A stretch of DNA of 21,933 nucleotides from a virus. The notes under the pieces are model-generated. The model was not told the origin of the DNA. It saw nothing but the letters and a program-made list of their open reading frames with translations, and searched no databases. The position numbers and the translations under genes were made by a program. The stretch covers positions 1 to 21,933 of the IMG/VR virus record IMGVR_UViG_3300047382_000059; one strand, given 5' to 3'. Of the stretch, positions 20,480-21,933 are shown in pieces; within the stretch, counting starts at the first letter, position 1; each line of letters begins with the position of its first letter.

Positions 20480-20869
20480 TTACTTGATGAATTGCAAGTT
20501 GCCTTCGTCATCCATGATAACATCAGTCCAATCGCTATAAAGTTCTTCCCAGTTTTTCTCGCCAGTATAAGTAAACTCTTTAGCGCCTTCACTGCCAGCT
20601 CTCCACGGAAAGTCTCTGAAGTTTTTTACATAAGAAACAATACGCTCTGCTTCAGTCAAAACCTCATGCGAATAAACAGTTCCTAAATGTTCTATTCTCA
20701 TATCTGGGTTTCCAGAAAGTGCGATACAGCATGAATGATCGTATTCGCCAGTGGCGCTGTTGCGTTTAATGTAAGTCTCGCTAAATGCGCCTAAAGTTTT
20801 TTTAACCTCTGCAACAAATGCAGCAGGTAAGTCAGCCAAGATTGCTTGAGAGTTGTTTAATGTAGCCAT
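20480..20869 (-). CDS. Hypothetical early-type protein (129 residues)
   Basis: A soluble protein. An N-terminal helix (ILADLPAAFVAEVKKTLGAF) leads to a strand-rich centre (GEYDHSCCIALSGNPDMRIE, a Cys-Cys pair at 47-48). A helix follows (VLTEAERIVSYVKNF), then a Trp/Tyr-rich acidic end (NWEELYSDWTDVIMDDEGN). No family is recognised. It is transcribed as its own unit: the best sigma70-like promoter of the window (20903-20930) with overlapping palindromes lies before it, and a hairpin terminator follows it. The leader has AACGAGGATATACAC before the ATG. This arrangement suggests a strongly expressed and regulated gene, perhaps an early takeover protein; the function itself is unknown. Confidence 0.8.
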   Translation of the reverse strand: MATLNNSQAILADLPAAFVAEVKKTLGAFSETYIKRNSATGEYDHSCCIALSGNPDMRIEHLGTVYSHEVLTEAERIVSYVKNFRDFPWRAGSEGAKEFTYTGEKNWEELYSDWTDVIMDDEGNLQFIK

Positions 20870-20902
20870 GTGTATATCCTCGTTTATGTGTGTATGGCAT
20901 CT

Positions 20903-20930
20903 ATTATACAGAAGTAACTGTTACTTGCAA
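20903..20930 (-). promoter_or_regulatory. Sigma70-like promoter of the 129-residue gene
   Basis: The minus strand has TTGCAA at 20930-20925 as a four-of-six -35, then 16 bases, then a perfect TATAAT at 20908-20903. The ATG is 34 bases further. This is the only TATAAT box in the window with a reasonable -35, and the -35 lies inside an operator-like palindrome. Confidence 0.6.
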
Positions 20931-20934
20931 GTAA
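20912..20934. promoter_or_regulatory. Overlapping palindromes, operator candidate
   Basis: The plus strand holds AAGTAACTGTTACTT (20912-20926), symmetrical around one base. It overlaps TTACTTGCAAGTAA (20921-20934), a perfect 14-base palindrome. The result is three AAGTAA half-sites in alternating orientation sharing the middle one. They cover the -35 and spacer of the promoter, where a bound dimer would block RNA polymerase. Confidence 0.65.
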
Positions 20935-20993
20935 GTTGGCACAATTTGCATCACTTTTTGTGCTGTTTTTTTCCAAGTTAAGCTGTAGCCCAA

Positions 20994-21018
20994 TAAAAAA
21001 GGGGCTATTGCCCCCTTT
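20994..21018 (-). terminator. Rho-independent terminator of the 35-residue gene and upstream unit
   Basis: The minus strand reads AAAGG, GGGC, AATA loop, GCCCC, then TTTTTTATT. The GGGGC/GCCCC stem with flanking A and T runs is a classical intrinsic terminator for minus-strand transcripts. The stop codon of the 35-codon ORF lies in the loop. The plus-strand T-tract is shorter, so activity there would be weaker. Confidence 0.85.
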
Positions 21019-21112
21019 CTACTTTGTACTTTTCTATCGGTCTTCGACCAGCCAAGTCATCTATAGCTATCAAAGTTAGCGATATTAAAGTGAATAGTAT
21101 GATGTAGTTCAT
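21005..21112 (-). CDS. Predicted 35-residue membrane microprotein
   Basis: ORF coding MNYIILFTLISLTLIAIDDL followed by a basic end (AGRRPIEKYKVERGQ). Residues 2-17 form one hydrophobic span, followed by two Asp and then Arg/Lys residues, giving a simple inner-membrane topology. Its start has GGGGGTG about 5 bases upstream, and a TATAATC box lies 24 bases before the ATG. Its TAG falls inside the loop of the terminator at 20994-21018. Promoter, ribosome site, frame and terminator thus form a compact single-gene unit. Such small membrane peptides in phages often act on host membrane proteins or exclude other phages, but its role is unknown. The absence of homology evidence keeps confidence moderate. 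Confidence 0.55.
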   Translation of the reverse strand: MNYIILFTLISLTLIAIDDLAGRRPIEKYKVERGQ

Positions 21113-21136
21113 TGCACCCCCAGTTATTGAGGCGCG

Positions 21137-21142
21137 ATTATA
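21137..21142 (-). promoter_or_regulatory. TATAATC promoter-like box before the microprotein
   Basis: The minus strand reads CTATCTACAC-TATAATC-GCGCC, followed by a leader with GGGGGTG. A weak TCGACT lies 15 bases upstream of the hexamer, so the -35 is doubtful. Confidence 0.5.
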
Positions 21143-21272
21143 GTGTAGATAGGTAGGAGTCGAGAGTGTTATTTGGTTATATTAGATATGATTTTAGGTA
21201 ATGATGCGTTACGACCACCAGTGCATCAAGCTGGCTCACATAGGGAGAGGATTCCCATAGGTCATAGGGGTA
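21143..21272. other. Non-coding stretch of about 130 bases
   Basis: No frame of useful length with a ribosome site was found on either strand. It contains a direct repeat on the minus strand (CCTATGA then CCTATGG near 21255-21268) and an AT-rich part (21168-21200) that could support promoter activity. No tRNA-like fold or clear hairpin with a T-tract was seen. Confidence 0.5.
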
Positions 21273-21464
21273 TTATCCTACAAAGAGTAGCAACAACATG
21301 ATGGCTGCCACACCTAGCGCTTCGCCTTTTGTAACCATGCGCCATTCACTGTTTGACCAGTGCTTAAACTTAGATCGAAGAAAGCTGGTTCTCTTCCTTG
21401 CAACTGCTATAGCTTTATCAGCGTAGCGATGCGCGTCTTTTACTGCCTTTTCTTTATCAGTCAT
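21273..21464 (-). CDS. Small C-tail-anchored membrane protein (63 residues)
   Basis: A strongly basic soluble part (residues 1-47: DKEKAVKDAHRYADKAIAVA, RKRTSFLRSKFKHW) is followed by one hydrophobic C-terminal span (EALGVAAIMLLLLFVG, about 48-63). This places the basic domain in the cytoplasm with the tail in the inner membrane. The ATG has AGGAG seven bases upstream, and this ribosome site overlaps the TAG stop of ssb, so the gene is co-expressed with ssb. A basic domain tethered to the membrane next to ssb could hold DNA or replication proteins at the membrane. That is inference and no family is recognised. Confidence 0.7.
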   Translation of the reverse strand: MTDKEKAVKDAHRYADKAIAVARKRTSFLRSKFKHWSNSEWRMVTKGEALGVAAIMLLLLFVG

Positions 21465-21473
21465 CTTAATCTC

Positions 21474-21863
21474 CTAAAACGGAATATCGTCTTCTAAAAA
21501 GTTGTTATTCTGCTGCGGCTTTTGTGCTTGTTGTTGTGGCGCAGCGCCCTCTTGTTTTTTACCAAAGTGAACATCCCTGACCATGCATACTGGGGTTAGC
21601 CGTGCATTACCTTCCTTGTCAGTCCACTCATCCATCTGAAACTCACCAGACATTGTTACTGGCGTTCCCTTTGTGAGATACGGTGCTAGCTTCTCAGCAC
21701 GCTCTTTAAACATGGTGCATTTTACCCATGTAGTTTTCTTGTTATCACCCCATCCTGACGTTACCGCCACGTTTACAGTTCCAATAGCAACACCTTTAGG
21801 GGTATGGCGGATTTCCATATCTGCTCCGCAGTTGCCTGTAAACACCATTTGATTAATACTCAT
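21474..21863 (-). CDS. ssb: Single-stranded DNA-binding protein
   Basis: A 129-residue SSB. Residues 1-105 form the OB fold: an N-terminal strand (SINQMVFTGNCGADMEIRHT), then GVAIGTVNVAVTSGWGDN, TTWVKCTMFKERAEKLAPYL, GTPVTMSGEFQMDEW and RLTPVCMVRDVHFG. Trp, Phe and Lys residues in these strands are the usual DNA contacts. A Gln-rich linker (about 108-120) leads to the acidic tip DDIPF, the conserved docking peptide by which SSBs recruit replication and repair enzymes. It coats single-stranded DNA during phage replication and recombination. The leader is GCGAGGATATAAA-ATG, and the start overlaps the stop of the preceding gene (ATGA). Replication genes are likely beyond the right edge. Confidence 0.95.
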   Translation of the reverse strand: MSINQMVFTGNCGADMEIRHTPKGVAIGTVNVAVTSGWGDNKKTTWVKCTMFKERAEKLAPYLTKGTPVTMSGEFQMDEWTDKEGNARLTPVCMVRDVHFGKKQEGAAPQQQAQKPQQNNNFLEDDIPF

Positions 21864-21933
21864 TTTATATCCTCGCTTGGATCATAGTTTTTTGTTAGCT
21901 TCCAAAACGTCAGAAGCGCTTTAAACATCTCAG
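21860..21933 (-). CDS. C-terminal end of an unknown gene, cut by the window edge
   Basis: Open frame entering from the right edge and ending with ALLTFWKLTKNYDPSEDIK and a TGA that overlaps the ssb ATG (ATGA). This coupling style is used throughout the window, so a real upstream gene is likely. An ATG near the edge (MFKALL) could also make it a 22-codon peptide, but it has too little upstream sequence to judge. The family cannot be identified. Confidence 0.5.
   Translation of the reverse strand, partial: EMFKALLTFWKLTKNYDPSEDIK

Noticed and set aside
20939-20971. Plus-strand hairpin GCACAA/TTGTGC followed by a T-run
   Set aside because: The stem is only six pairs with a 13-base loop, and no plus-strand gene precedes it, so a terminator call is not supported.
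21143-21272. Possible tRNA or structured RNA in the non-coding stretch
   Set aside because: No acceptor/anticodon-like pairing could be drawn and only short four-base stems were found.

Overview
The window is one near-continuous block of minus-strand genes from a tailed, double-stranded DNA bacteriophage. A small and a large terminase subunit, an SU10-type head-tail adaptor, two fibre-like proteins, a lysis-like cassette and an SSB support this. The adaptor and a P22 gp10-like tail protein suggest a podovirus-like particle. The fibre repeats, the Gln-rich virion-type proteins and the secreted four-Cys protein resemble families I associate with marine phages. The host is probably a Gram-negative bacterium, because exported proteins carry Sec signal peptides, but it cannot be named. 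No integrase, repressor, tRNA, IS element or CRISPR array was seen.

Reading in the direction of transcription (high to low coordinates): 21933-18183 holds small early/accessory genes. These are the tail of an unknown gene, ssb, two small membrane proteins, several unknown proteins, a winged-helix protein, a GKGS-motif small protein, a metallophosphoesterase and a DUF3310 protein. Two terminators, a palindromic operator-like site and several TATAAT boxes lie here. 18167-16314 holds a 55-codon ORF, terS and terL. 16274-12066 is one 1402-codon gene, placed where a portal gene would often follow terL. Its product looks like a phage polyvalent protein that includes a Rossmann methyltransferase-like domain. 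12011-9573 holds the adaptor and a fibre with a gp10-C-like/collar C-terminus. 9557-7126 is a membrane/secreted cluster that looks like a lysis or envelope module: a small holin-like protein, two signal-peptide proteins (the signal peptide of the second is encoded wholly inside the 3' end of the first), a membrane-anchored coiled coil, and a GTA-holin-like protein. No endolysin is recognisable. 7126-1 holds a tail protein with a dockerin-like calcium loop, a second large fibre with collagen-like repeats, two small proteins, and Gln/Met/Ala-rich virion-type proteins, the last cut by the window edge. Portal, protease and major capsid genes are not in the window.

The genes are coupled by ATGA, GTGA or TAATG overlaps over long stretches. 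Every intergenic gap longer than about 14 bases contains a TATAAT or TATACT box, usually TATAATC. This suggests the operon is divided into units by short promoters that mostly lack a recognisable -35. Two of these boxes lie so close to the start codon that leaderless mRNAs are predicted. Family assignments were made by recognition of motifs; no database search was run.
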